DNA of 64,000 bases. Source: Sinotaia quadrata (taxonomy: Eukaryota > Mollusca > Gastropoda > Architaenioglossa > Viviparidae). Below, piece after piece: positions 1-12,255 of this stretch. The translations under genes were made by a program, and so were the position numbers. Location of the stretch: contig CM054177.1 of the NCBI GenBank assembly GCA_028829895.1, positions 38,966,564 to 39,030,563 of the forward strand. The letters run 5' to 3'. Position 1 is the first letter of the stretch. Every line of letters starts with the position of its first letter. Below the pieces are notes generated by a model. It was not told the origin of the DNA, did no database searches, and saw only the letters and a list, made by a program, of their open reading frames with translations.

Positions 1-3000
1 CTAGTAAAAGACACTTTATCAAGCCTAGAGTGATCTGAGAATATAAGTTCTCACATCATGTTTGAAAGAATTTGATTTACTATGTGGCTATTGAAAATTA
101 CAATTAAAACATCTGAAAGGTCATTTATAAATTTTAAATGTTTATGAAAGTAGTGAAGATAATTTCTGTTAACTGTCTAAGAAGTGTGAATTTTCACATA
201 AAACATTTCATGAGTCCTCCTGTGTAAAATGCCATAATGTTGATGCTTTGTTTGATTTTTCCAGTACTTCGATTAATACCACCATTTTCAAACAAAGAAA
301 GAAATGAAAATCAATTGCTGCTAGATATATAGCTCATTCTCTGAGCAAGTGTACCATTTTGTGACATGAACTGCAAAAAAAATAAACTGGATTAAATCTA
401 ATTATTTTAAATAAGCAATATAATTATCTCATTACAATGAATATATTTTCTTTATAAATACTTAATCTGGATACATTTTAATTTAAAACTGAGTATAAAA
501 CTATAACCTTGTAACATGGAAACCATATTATCAAAATTATTAGCCATCTTAAAAGAACTCTATTTTTTCAAATAAACATAAAATAGGCTAAATTATTATG
601 CTGTGAAGATAAATATTAAGTAATAAACAAAGTATCTATTTAAATATAATGTAAAATATAATAAGCTTAATCACAATGTTTATATTCTTGAATGTAAATC
701 ACAGATTTTTCTAACTTTACTAACTCAGGTTTAAAACATACACAGCTATGTGAAACTTTAAATACAAAAGAAACCACATGGTTGTGTACATAAATATGTA
801 AGCTATTTATGTTAATCAATTTAATCAAAATATATGGAGATTATCAGAAAATTTCCAGCCTTTACTGTTGCAACAATGTGATCTTAATGGAAACAAAAGT
901 TATTTTTCTTATTTGGTGCCAAGACAAAATGACATAAGAGTTATCCCTCCAGGATATGGCGCCTTTGAAAAATTTAAGAAATAGATCGCAATATTATCGT
1001 CATTATTTTATATTTACAAATTGATTAATTCTGTTGTAACATATTAAAAAGGAAACAAAGTCAAATTAGTTTTCCTAAAGCTGAATATTTCCAAATATAA
1101 TAAATAAATTACTTAAAAAACATAAGTGTTTATGTCTGATACATAGATGTTTGGTAAAAGAATAAAAGTTTTGGATCCGATTTAAGTGGAAACTAAGTGT
1201 TACAAAACAAAATGTGTCTTTTAAAAATATTATTTCTTCACAAACGTGACCATATGCAGATAAAACTAAAAGGAATATTGAATATTGTTTTCAGGTATTA
1301 TCACTTCTAAGAAAACCTTAATATGGTAAGTTTGCTGCATTATTTATAAATTAAAATTAAAGAAAATGGCTAAATATATGCATATATGCATTTCACAAAA
1401 AGAGGTGCCATTTTTCAGTTCAAAATGAATTTATATTACAAATAATTACAAAATAAATAAACACATATTCACGCTACTATTTTATGTATCTCTCACATCA
1501 ATTCTGAATATACAGAATATATACAATATTTCATGTGTATGTATGACATCTGGGCAGGTGACATTTTACACTTAGTGGGCGACAAGTGGCTAAGATCAAC
1601 TAGCTACTGACACATGCCTAGCAGTAACTGGCAAACAGCGAGTGACTCGTGCATAATATGATATACGACATTTTGCTAAACAACAGAAAAAAACCTAAGT
1701 GATTACCTAATTTATTCTACAGATATAAGTTATGTGTAAGCCAGTTGTCAATAGCCGGTTATGTCTAGCCAGTTGTGGCAAATCTCTTGTCGCCCACCCA
1801 CCTGTCGGGCCACTGATATTTCAATGCTTTATTTTTCAAAATACATTTCAAATGGATAGATCCTTTGTGGTACACTTGCCCAGAGAATGAGCCATATATA
1901 ACAAAAATAACTGCCCTACAAATTCACAAAGTAACAAACATAATAAAGATAGATGCAAATATTTCATTTATTTTTTTAATTGTTCTTTGGGGGTGGGGGT
2001 GTGTGTGAAAAAATTAAAGAGGTAAACATTGCAGAGTAGTAAACTACACTTTTATTTTTTTATGTTAAGTAAAATAAAACTTACTTTATTTTAATTTATG
2101 GGATACCTCTCTAAAACTGTTTTCTTCATGTAAAAATATAATTTTGTATAGCTCTCATCTTTATAATTAACTAATAACTTTTTAATGAACTAGTTTTATC
2201 TATTTCCTATTTAGAAAGTAAAAAAAAAAAAAATCAATGAAAAATTATTAAATTAAATCAAGTCAAAAACAAGTAATTAATACAAAACCCTGAAATTATT
2301 TTATTTTTAACAAACAATTAAGAGTGAAAGAAAAACTTACAATATATGTAAGTTTAAGATGTTTAGCTTTCAAATGCCCAGAGATAAAGTGAAGAAAGAT
2401 GAACTGGCAAACAGTTCTACATTTTCTTCAAAGTTCCGGTAGTAAGTATAAAATTCCTTTATTTAATTAAAATAAAAAATAGTTTATGGAACCAACATTT
2501 TTTTAAAGTCTGGAATTTAAGAAATTAAATCATTTTAGTCATAAAAGAATACTGTGTGTTATATTTATTTTAATTTTATAAAACTGATATAATGAGTCTA
2601 TAATGCTATAGACTCTATGAAACCAAGAGTAAGATACCTATTACCATAGAAAGATTAAAGTGCTATAGCAAAATAAAATTACAAACATTAGAGAATAATA
2701 TAAAATATTTAACTAATTTGTTACATACTAACCCCCCAAAATAAAAGTTAGATATTAAGAACTCTTTCCAAATTAGATTAGTTTAGAAATAATGCTATAC
2801 CCAATAAATGCAGTCCATACACCATGTTTCTTTCTATCTTGTTGAAGACACATGAAGGTGTTTTTAGAAAAAAATATTTGTATCTTCAGTAACTAATAAT
2901 CAATATAAAAAGACTTTATTAAATCATCAAAAACTTTATGTCTTACTTTTAGTTTTATAACAAAAACAAATCAAAACACACACAAAAAAGTCTATTAATT

Positions 3001-3262
3001 AAATGTGTCCTCACAAAATCATACAACAAATATTTAATCCATAATTTTAAACCCTTTTACAATGAAAATATTAAGTCAAACATTAAAATTTAGAAAACAA
3101 CATAATTTGTTATTAATATATAATGCTAAAAATACTGAACTAATAATCTTGTGAAAGGAAAATTGCAATAAACAGATGGAGATACAAATAAAGAGCATAA
3201 TAATGTTGTGACCAAGTAACTTATAAGTTCTTTGTGACCTTTCAAAAGAAAAGTATTATAGC

Positions 3263-3264
<2 letters not shown>
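1..3264. other. AT-rich non-coding stretch
   Basis: No reading frame, splice-bounded exon or RNA gene is recognisable here on either strand. The sequence is strongly AT-rich with scattered homopolymer runs. The only structure noticed is a weak foldback near 1550-1812, listed separately. It could be intronic (downstream part of the minus-strand TRIP11 gene) or intergenic; the sequence does not decide. Confidence 0.5.
1553..1807. repeat. Possible degenerate foldback/MITE
   Basis: The 12-mer GTGGGCGACAAG at 1575-1586 recurs as its exact reverse complement at 1786-1797. Just outside, GGCAGGTG (1553-1560) pairs with CACCTGTC (1800-1807) with one mismatch. The interior carries several diverged copies of an AACTGGCNAA-like motif. 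The arrangement suggests a roughly 260-bp non-autonomous inverted-repeat element, but no target-site duplication could be identified, so the ends are uncertain. Confidence 0.3.
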
Positions 3265-3307
<43 letters not shown>

Positions 3308-3331
3308 TAGATAGATAGACAGATAGATAGA
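3265..3331. repeat. GACA/GATA tetranucleotide microsatellite
   Basis: A run of GACA units grades into GATA units. The Cys/Leu/Ser-rich open frame on the opposite strand is a by-product of this repeat. Confidence 0.9.
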
Positions 3332-3798
3332 ATTTGGATTTCAAGGAATTTTTCAGGCATTCTGATTCAGAACTTCTTTCAAGTTGCTTTGTAACTGGGA
3401 CCTTCAGTAATAATAAAAATGCATTAAGTACTCCTTAAATTATAATCTCAAATCTGTTAATAACTGAAGTGTGTATTTATTTTTTCAATCACCAAGTGCA
3501 ATATGAATAATCCACATAATATTTTTTTAAAAACAGATTTCACTGCCAAGGTAAGTGAATAATTTTTGTTTTTTTGCTATAGCATTCATTTTACAGGAGG
3601 AATACAAAACTTTATTCTAACTAGAACAGATCACATTCTAAATAGAGTATCATCATGAAAGATTATAAGCTGCATATGATACTGATAATTTATATTTTTA
3701 AGACGTTAAATAAACTTTAGTTTTTGAGGTATTTTAAAATATTACTAGTGTGATCTATTTCATATTAACGGAAATGCTCCCACTACCGTTATAAGACT

Positions 3799-3879
3799 GT
3801 GTGCGCGCGCGCGTGTGTGTGTGTGTGTGTGTGTGTGCATGTGAAGTATACACTAGAGAGAGAGAGAGAGAGAGAGAGA
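3799..3879. repeat. GC/GT then GA dinucleotide microsatellite
   Basis: A (GC)n/(GT)n tract at 3799-3838 is followed after a short spacer by a (GA)n tract at 3855-3879. Both are simple-sequence DNA with no coding potential. Confidence 0.9.
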
Positions 3880-3944
3880 TCGGGGAGAAAGAGAAGCAGA
3901 GACAGAGGATAGGTAAGACGATATTACTAAAATGAAAATAGTTC

Positions 3945-4720
3945 CAAAACATTTCTAGCCGATGTGTATCTCATAAAGAAGTGCCGGAACAATCTTCTCA
4001 CCTGTCTGGTCGTGCAAATTAGTCAGTTTTCGATGATAACTAAATCCCGGGGATGAATGTGGAATACGGCCGAGAACGTGCAATATGTGTAACGCGTAGT
4101 CCTGACAAGCGTGTCCAGATAGAGTTACAGGTAAACTCGAATGTATACGAAGTTAGCGTACGATAGCTCTTAAGTGACTATTGCGTTCCCCCACCCCTAT
4201 CCCCCGGCAAGTCAGTTTAGAAGTTGCACGTTCGAACTATGCAAGAGCCTCCAAGTGTTTGCTTGCGTTATAAATAGTAGTAACTGTACGACTAAACACG
4301 TGTTAAAAATGCACATCTACCTAGCATCAAGTTCCCGTTTAGATTTCTCGCGAATCTCTATCGTTCTACTTGTCCGCCAGGCCCAGGCCAAAGTGCATGC
4401 GTGTACTGAAAAGCACTCGAAGCGGTATAATCAAACTGATAAGGGTAAAAAGTGGCCATAGCGGACGGAACCCAGCTCCACTTGCGCCAGGCTCAAGCCC
4501 ACACCTTCGCCAATATCTAATATCATACTTCCTGTCTTTTGACCTGTCCCACACGCAAACTTAGGTTAGATGACTGGAGTGGGAGAGGGGTACCCTGTTC
4601 ACATAATGCGGGTGTCATTATGAAACGCGCCGCCACGCCAGCAAAAGTGTACCTGTTGCTATAGTAGTCTGCGTCACTGCACGATGTCAAAGAACACGAT
4701 GTCACTTTGAATATTTTAGA
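3945..4720 (-). promoter_or_regulatory. GC-richer island ending in a splice donor; candidate 5' exon/promoter
   Basis: This block is clearly more GC- and CpG-rich than its AT-rich surroundings. On the minus strand its downstream edge reads CAGACAG|GTGAGAAG, a near-consensus splice donor with the exon ending at 4002. An ETS-like ACAGGAAGT lies on the minus strand near 4530. No long reading frame is convincing, so if it is an exon it is most likely 5' untranslated. It could belong to an unseen minus-strand gene further left, or it could be chance. Confidence 0.2.
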
Positions 4721-5955
4721 GTGTTGGTCCAGAACGTGATGTCAATCACTGTTAAGTGTTAATACAGAACACGGTGTCATCCTTAGAGTGTTGATGCAGA
4801 ACACGGTGTCACCACTGATATTGAGTGTGGATAGAGAACAAAGTATCGCTGACAATGAGTGTTGATATCGGTCTTGAGTCTAGATATAGAACTCTAGAAT
4901 TGTTGATACAACCTGTTACTGACACTGCTGAGTGTTGAAACAGAACACGAATTCACTGGCACTGATAAATGTTGAAAAAGAACAAACTGCTAATGTTGAG
5001 TGCTGATAAAGAATACTGTATGACAATCTTCTGTCTTAGAGAATATAGTGTCACTGTCATTGAGAGTTAATACAGAACACGGTGTCTCTGTCTTTGAGAG
5101 TTAGAACAGGGCGTCTCTGTCTATGAGAGTTAATACAGAACACGGTGTCACTGTCATTGAGAGTTAGAACAGGGCGTCTCTGTCTTTGAGAGTTAGAACA
5201 GGGTGTCTCTGTCTTTGAGAGTTGATACAGAACATGGTGTCAGTGTCCATGAGTGTTGATACAAAACATGCTTTCACTGTCTTTGATACAAAGTATTGTG
5301 TTATTATTTACGAGTGTTGATACAAAGCATTGTGTCACTGTCTTTAAGTGTTCATACAAAGCATGGTGATACTGTCTATGAGTGTTGATACAAAGTATTG
5401 TGTCACTGTCTTTAAATGTTCATACAAAGCATGGTGATACTGTCTATGAGTGTTGATACAAAGTATTGTGTCACTGCCTTTAAGTGTTGATACAAAGCAT
5501 GGTGATACTGTCTATGAGTGTTGATACAAATCATTGTGTCACTGTCTTTGTTGATACAAAACATGGTGTTACTGTCTTTGAGTGTTCATACAAAGCATGG
5601 TGTTACTGTCTTTGAGTGTTCATACAAAGCATGGTGATACTGTCTATGAGTGTTGATACAAAGCATAGTGATACTGTCTTGAGTGTTCATTCAAAGCATT
5701 GATGTCATTGTCTAAGCATCGATACTATACAAGAGTCACTCTCACTATAATTGAATACTGACAGAGAGAACTCAGTGTTCTGTCATTATCTTTAAATACT
5801 GATAAGGAATATAGGTTACTCTTACTATCACGAGTGTTGATATGGAACACAGTGATACTGTCAATGTCTTTAAGTACTGACACAGAACATGGGTTACTTT
5901 GACACAGAACATGGGTTACTTTCACTATTACGAATGTTGATACAGAACACTATTC
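4690..5955. repeat. 34-bp minisatellite array
   Basis: Tandem units of about 34 bp follow the pattern AGTGTTGATACAAAGCATGG plus TGATACTGTCTATG, with the best-conserved copies at 5280-5690. The outer units are more diverged, and some read GAACACGGTGTCACTGTC. The array has no coding role that can be seen. Confidence 0.85.
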
Positions 5956-7299
5956 GCTCTCTATGTAACTTCTACAATAAGCTAATAATATATAAAGTGT
6001 AAGAATAATATTAACTTCTTGCTGAGTAAGAATAACGATGTCATTGATACCAGCAAGAAATGGACCGTTAAGCAAGTGAATTTAAGTTTAGGAATTATGG
6101 GATATATATATATGGAATTCCTTACAATCAAACGAGGCATAAGTGACCCTATCCCAAAGAAACTAAATAAATAACCAGGTAATAAGTGTCATGACGATGA
6201 CTATGGCATGCGTGCTATTATTATTAAAACTTTAAGACTGATAAGGGCAACTCTGATCACTGATGTTTAATCTGAAATGAGATTTCCGATCTAAAACAGT
6301 TCTTCTGATTATATGATAAGAAAACTATATCAGTAATGCAAAACCTCAGTCAGGGCCCGTATATTGACGTTAATTAGCATGAATACTGAGACGTCTTTAA
6401 GTATATAGAGTTTTCCACTCATTATTAGAAGGCTTGTCTTAGATGTTTGGTCCTCGTCAAATCAGAATTAAAATTTATCTGGTATCAGGGGATTTGTTCT
6501 CTCCAGTACTGTTCGGAGAGATCATTATAGGGACATTTGTCTAGAGGACACGAGAAAAAAAACTACAAAACCCTCCATCAATAAATACTACCTACCTACA
6601 TATCTATCTATCTATCTAACTCTGTCTGTCTATCTATCTATCTATCTATCTATCTATATATGTATGTATGCCATTAAATGACACCTACATTAACTTCGAA
6701 GTAGTTTAGTAATCTTTAGTAATCTTCCTAGTGGTTTATTTGCCTAATGTATCAATAAATGAATATACCAAGATTTCTAATTATATGATAAAATGTTGTT
6801 ATCACTGCATATATTTCGCAATATAGTTTGATATAAGAAACGAAAAGCTAGCAATATTTTTTTTAAAGGGGTGGTGGTGGTGGTGGAAGAAAATTAAAAA
6901 AAGACACTTAAATACAAGTAAATCGAGGGAGAAAGCGAGAGAGAAGAGAGAGAACCTGTTCAATTCATTACAGACCAGGATGCACTTAATTATGCACCAA
7001 AACCTTTTCTTATGATAATATAGTAGTTCGCTGCACTTGAATTCACTGCTATTTTCTAAGGCAAATCAAATCTGTCCTTACCAATCACCGCGGTGTTCTT
7101 TAAAGCTAATCAAATCTATGTGTTCAAGGAGTGATGTCACCGCTGTCTTGTTAGTCTAGCTACATCTATTACGTCAAAGTACAATCATTGCTGTTCTAAG
7201 GCACGTCAAACCTATCTTTTCATATATCTTGATTGTGTACTAACTAGTCTTACTTTTTAGGTATAGAAAATATCATGCGTCATATATATATATTTTCTT
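5956..7299. other. Non-coding stretch, no gene seen
   Basis: Unique-looking AT-rich sequence with a CTAT/CTGT microsatellite at 6600-6658, a short GGT run near 6872 and a GA-rich patch near 6930-6950. No exon, RNA gene or mobile-element coding remnant was recognised. Confidence 0.5.
6600..6658. repeat. CTAT/CTGT microsatellite
   Basis: Tetranucleotide repeat of CTAT with an interior CTGTCTGT interruption. Confidence 0.85.
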
Positions 7300-7309
7300 A
7301 ATGAATTCC

Positions 7310-7555
7310 TGACGGAAACAATGATTAGACCCATATCTATATTCCTTATTGAAACAATGATTAGACACATGTCTATATTCCTGACGGAAACAATGATTAG
7401 ACCGATGTCTATATTCCTGATTGAAACAATGATTAGACCCATGTCTATAGTCCTGACGGAAACAATGATTAGACCCATGTCTACATTCCTAATTGAAATA
7501 ATTATAATTATAATTATTTGACCCATGTCTATTGTCCTGAAGGAAACAATGATTT
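7310..7555. repeat. 36-bp minisatellite array
   Basis: Six or so units of about 36 bp share the core GGAAACAATGATTAGACC followed by CATGTCTATATTCCTGA. An ATAATT microsatellite interrupts the array near 7496-7520. The period is a multiple of three, which produces long open frames on both strands (repeating Ile/Met-rich peptides). These are repeat artefacts. Confidence 0.85.
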
Positions 7556-7679
7556 GATTAATTTTCTACAGACTGTTAATATGTACAATCGTTTGCTTTA
7601 GCATCAAAATCATATGTTATTTTGTTTTGTAAAATCGTCAAGTATGCCTAACTCTTGAAAAGTCGGACGCACACGGTAA

Positions 7680-7764
7680 GTTATCCACACTTTACTATAG
7701 AAACATCATTGGACACATATAGTAAACACCCAGCCTTACTCTTGAATCATCATCATCATCATCA

Positions 7765-7812
<48 letters not shown>

Positions 7813-7985
7813 ACACACAAAAACATTCCCTTGAATCATCGGGCACACACAGTAAAGACCCAGCCTTATTCTAGAATCATCTGACACATAATAAACACCC
7901 AACCTTACTCTTGAATCATCGGACATACACAGTATAACACCCAATCTTGTATTATCGAGCGCACACAGTAAACACTCAACCTGAC
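7680..7985. repeat. Degenerate minisatellite with ATC and CA microsatellites
   Basis: Repeated segments share TCTTGAATCATCGGACACA and AGTAAACACCCAGCCTTAC with irregular spacing. A compound (ATC)n(AC)n microsatellite occupies 7747-7819 inside one unit. Confidence 0.75.
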
Positions 7986-9545
7986 TCTTGAATCACTGAA
8001 CATATAACATATAACTATTAATGAATTTATATTACTAAATTTCAATTTTTAACATCTATTTTTCTTATTAGCAAATGTGTGTGTTCGGCAATCAGTCGTT
8101 TATCTCTCTGTGTTTAAGGAGCATTATATCTAGTTAAGAGTTGACGTTATCACATTTGATAAGTGCACAAAAGTTCATTCAGTACTTTTTGGCTGAAACG
8201 ATTCAGTAAAGTATTGATCTATCGATCTTACAGCAAGATCGAATTCACTCTCGTACTTGGAGGAATGACAAGATTTGCAGCCGATCATTCATCTACCGAT
8301 CATTGTTTTTCAAGTCCTCTTTTGTCTATCTCTGTTCTGGCTGCTATACACTCATGCACACTTAATAATTGTTATTGTCACGTGACCTTATTTATGCTAG
8401 TTTAATTACTCAGTGTGATGAGAGACCAACGGAAACGATGCATTCTTAATATAGTGAAGAAGAAGAAGGTAGCAAAAACATTTACCGCTTATACTTTTAT
8501 GAAAGCAACATAAAACCGCACCCCACCTTGTGTCATCGATTTACACAGGCAAGCCGTGACAAACAAATGGGGGTTAGTAAATCTCAGTCGAACTGAAGCA
8601 AGCTCGATATTCAAACAGCTGCCTTGTACAGGAGAAACGAGATTGGGCCCTCGCGATATCGTGAGTCAACATGGGGCGAGCTTCAGGTCTGTGCGTGGCG
8701 TCCCGGTCTGGACGCGCTATTATTGCAAGTCTAAGTCTGTGTGCTTCTTGAGGCCAACTGGACGTTAAACACACCATCTAATGGGTAAGACTCATTCAAC
8801 GAACATGTATATCCTGCTCGAACGAAAAGAAAAAAAGAAAAAAATTCACGGCTTGAGCAGAGACTATGATTAAAAGACGTTTTCAGCCAAACGTGATAGG
8901 TTGGGTGTGACAAGCTTTCTGGACAAGCTTTGACTAAGGCGACACCCGGTTTGTCATGTGTTACAAAAAAGAATTTAAAATGGTCAAAGTGCGAACTCCG
9001 ACATATGTATTAGTATTCAATCAAACTTTGCGAAAGTTCGGTTTGGTTTAGTAAGAATAACTACGACATACACTAATACAGAGACAGTCATATCAGACAA
9101 TTGTAGACCTTGTAGAAAATGTACACTAGCTTGACTCAGAATAGGGAGTAAATCTGTCTTTGTTAGTAAAGAGTGTCTGACAGGGGCTATTAGAAATTAA
9201 TCCTGCTTGTTTTTTCTCCCTGGTATCCCCCCCCCCCCACACACACGCATATACACACTTTTTTTCTTTCTTTTTTTTTTTTTTTTTTTTACGACAAAGG
9301 ACAAAGCCTCTCAAAACTTAGGAGTTAGGCTTGTACTGTTGTAGGAACTAAGTTATTTACTTCATATTTTTGACGCCAAAAGCTATGAGCTGGGCTATAA
9401 AATCAAGGGTATTTTGCAAAGCCTGCAAAAGGCATATGTTGGCTTTAAAAAACTTGTTCGCCTAACTTTTTTATGTCAAAACCTACCAAAGGCAATGAGT
9501 AGGACTTTGAAAAATAATTTTCTTGTGCATTACTGTCAGACATAC
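7986..9545. other. Non-coding stretch with GC-richer patch
   Basis: No gene is supported. The part near 8520-8780 is more GC-rich and holds overlapping open frames on both strands, none recognisable. A poly-C run near 9228-9238 and a poly-T tract at 9256-9290 follow. Around 9370-9510 two diverged tandem copies share GCCTRCAAAGGCA-type sequence. Confidence 0.4.
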
Positions 9546-9611
9546 CAGATAGTGACCTAAGCGATTCCTCAATGACCTGGAGGTTGTGCTGGATATCTTT
9601 GATTACTTTTG
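9546..9611 (-). CDS. Candidate 66-nt coiled-coil exon, possibly TRIP11 exon 5
   Basis: On the minus strand a 66-nt segment lies between a TAG acceptor (GTCTGTGTAG|CAAAAG) and a GTATGT donor. Read in phase 1 at both ends it encodes KVIKDIQHNLQVIEESLRSL plus a serine. The spacing of hydrophobic residues and the charge fit a coiled coil. Its entry phase matches the phase-1 exit of the TRIP11 exon at 19295-19430, so a join would be in frame. The polypyrimidine tract before the acceptor is poor. I do not recognise the peptide as a specific conserved part of the family, and the gap to the previous exon is nearly 10 kb. It may equally be a chance open stretch or part of another gene. Confidence 0.3.
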
Positions 9612-9689
9612 CTACACAGACTGTACCACCTATTTAGCAGTGTAATGTAGCTTCTGCAGCACCAATAAGAACATGCATACTGAACACGG

Positions 9690-9930
9690 CCACTACACTC
9701 CCCATTAGGTAACAAGAATCCTGAACCCTGAACTTAGCCACAATATCTCCACTCCCCATTTGGTAACAAGAACTTGTACACTGAACATAGCACAATACCT
9801 CCACTCCCCATTAAGTAACAAGAACTTGTAGACTGAACATAGCACAATATCTCCACTCCCCATTTGGTAACAAGAACTTGTAGACTGAACATAGATACAA
9901 TGCCCTTGCAGTCCCCACTAAACAACAAAA
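9690..9930. repeat. 52-bp minisatellite
   Basis: About four units of 52 bp share ACTCCCCATTTGGTAACAAG and ACTGAACATAGCACAATA. The 123-codon minus-strand open frame across it encodes repeated peptide blocks and is considered spurious. Confidence 0.8.
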
Positions 9931-10114
9931 GCCCTATGCAGTGAATACAGAAAAACAGCCACAATATACAAAATATCAAATGAATCAGTATATACACGAA
10001 GTCAATGTGCGTTGGATGTGGAGATAATGCAGAAATAAAAGCAGTAGAGAAATAGGGAAAATAAAGTACATTCGTTCTGTGAGCCGCTGACCACAACAAG
10101 TACATTATAGACTT

Positions 10115-10395
10115 ATGCAGAGCCAGTCATAGAAACAGTCTACAGGTGTAGGTGCAGGGTCAGTCATAGAAACAGTCTACAGGTGTAGGTGCAGGGTCAG
10201 TCATAGAAACAGTCTACAGGTGTAGGTACAGGGTCAATCAGATAGGCAGTCTACTGCTACAGTGCCAGTCATGTAGGCAGTCTACTGCTACAGTGCCAGT
10301 CATGTAGGCAGTCTACTGCTACAGTGCCAGTCATAGAGGCAGTCTACTGCTACAGCACCAGTCATATTGGCAGTCAACTGCTACAGTGCCAGTCA
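10115..10395. repeat. Two adjoining related minisatellites, 37 bp and 31 bp
   Basis: Three 37-bp units containing GTCATAGAAACAGTCTACAG are followed by about six 31-bp units containing GTCATGTAGGCAGTCTACTG. The shared AGTCAT...CAGTCTAC core indicates that the two unit types derive from one another. Confidence 0.85.
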
Positions 10396-10649
10396 AGCCC
10401 AAAGAAAGTTAAAATTAAAATTTCTCTTTAGCTGAGGAATGGCAACATAAAAGTGAATAGCACTGTCATGTCTTTGACTGCTGTTCTTTGAGAAGAAAAT
10501 GAAAATTAACTGCAAAATTGCTAGCCGCTGCTGCCCCAAGTGGCACTCGTCTCTTATGAGCTGCTGAAATGACATCAGTTATCCTTCAGATGCAGACCCA
10601 AATTAAGTGCTCCTGTCTAAAATCCTGCCACTGAGCACACCACACCTAT

Positions 10650-11090
10650 ATAAAATTTAACACAATTTCTAACAACTTCTAATTTAACACAATTTCTAAC
10701 ACAACTTCTAATTTAAGACAAAGACAATTTCTAACACAACTTCTAATTTAACACAATTTCTAACACAACTTCTTAATTTAACATAATTTGTAACACAACT
10801 TCTAATTTAACACAATTTCTAACACAACTTCTAATTTAAGACAATTTCTAACACAACTTCTAATTTAAGACAATTTCTAACACAACTTCTAATTTAAGAC
10901 AATTTCTAACACAACTTCTAATTTAACACAATTTCTAACACAACTTCTAATTTAAGACAATTTCTAACACAACTTCTAATTTAACACAATTTCTAAACTT
11001 TAAGAAGTAAACAATTTGTTCTTAAATAAAGTTTAGAAATTGTGTTAAATTAGAAGTTGTGTTAGAAATTGTCTTAAATTAGAAGTTTTC
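10650..11090. repeat. 29-bp minisatellite ending in an inverted copy (hairpin)
   Basis: About ten 29-bp units of the form AATTTCTAACACAACTTCTA plus ATTTAAGAC run to about 10995. After a short spacer (AAGAAGTAAACAATTTGTTC region) the same unit appears in reverse complement at about 11028-11085. The end of the array could therefore fold into a long hairpin. Confidence 0.85.
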
Positions 11091-11099
11091 AGGGGAAAA

Positions 11100-11830
11100 A
11101 ATGGTGGGGAGGGGGGGGGAGAAGAAAACGATAACCAAATCACCCGCACAAACTTTCACCCTTCTTTTAATAGAGAAATGAAAGGAGAAAAAGTGAAGAG
11201 AACACATGAACATCCTGGATTCAAACTGTTTCGGTCAGACGTTCCCAGAACAAGTGCAGGTATACCGCCTGCATAACTAGGTCACCCGGGGGTTGAGAGC
11301 GTCTGTTTCTAGCACCGTGAGCGGATTATTTAAAAGCCCCAACTAAAACTATATCTTGAAAAAACAATCAACCAACTAAAGTTGATGTCAGTTTGGCTTT
11401 GACCTGCCCCGTGGTGCTCGAATGCAAATGACATGAACTGATAAGAGGCTCCGCGCTACCCCCGAACAGTAATGGGAATCGATGTGAAGAAATATTTGTC
11501 AAAAATCAACATGCTGAGCAACAACTCAAAACCTTATCTTCAATGGGGTGGATGTGGAGGGGGGGGGGGGTGGTGGTGGAGAAAAAAAAACATACTGCAA
11601 CAAATAAGCTATATTTAGACCACATGGTATTTTACATTAAAGGAGTCCTAAATGATATTACGAATATCCTAATAAACCGTCATAAATTATTCTGAAAATT
11701 GCTACCACCTGATATATCAGTCAGGATTCGCGCGTCCGCCCGCTATCTATTTCTAAAGTGTCAATGCATTTCCAATTTTCACAAACGTAACCTTTCGCAC
11801 AATATAGGTAGACAAAGCGGATCATGTCTA
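11100..11830. other. Non-coding stretch, weak pol III-like signal
   Basis: No protein gene is seen. On the minus strand around 11300-11215, a TAGTTATGCAGGCGG segment resembling a tRNA A box is followed about 53 nt later by GTTTGAATCC, a B-box-like sequence. This might be a tRNA-derived SINE, but no complete cloverleaf could be drawn. The 15-mer ATGAACTGATAAGAG at 11433-11447 recurs at 43225-43239. Confidence 0.25.
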
Positions 11831-11837
11831 GCAGGCC

Positions 11838-12255
11838 TTAATTTCTATAGTAATACTATGAGTGATTTTACCTAGCAGTTCTTAATTTCTATAGTAATAC
11901 ATTGAGCGAATGTACTTAGCAGTTCTTAATTTCTGTAGTAATACATTGAGCGAATGTACTTAGCAGTTCTTAATTTCTCTAGTAATACATTGAGCGAATG
12001 TACTTAGCAGTTCTTAATTTCTGTAGTAATACATTGAGCGAATGTACTTAGCAGTTCTTAATTTCTGTAGGAATACCATGAATGATTTTACCTAGCAGTT
12101 CTTAATTTCTATAGTAATGCTATTAACGACTGTACTTAGCCTGCATTAATTAATTTCTATAGTAATATCATTAGCGACTGTACTTAGCAGTTCTTAGTTT
12201 CTTTAATACTATTAACGATTGTACTTTACAGGTCTTAATGTCTATAGTAATATCA
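11838..12255. repeat. 44-bp minisatellite
   Basis: About nine units of 44 bp share TTAGCAGTTCTTAATTTCT followed by GTAGTAATACATTGAGCGAA. The central copies are nearly identical and the edge copies are diverged, as expected from unequal exchange acting mainly in the middle. Confidence 0.85.

Noticed and set aside
7257..7526. Paired open frames on both strands encoding repeated Ile/Met peptides
   Set aside because: They follow from a 36-bp (multiple of three) tandem repeat and have no start context or splice sites.
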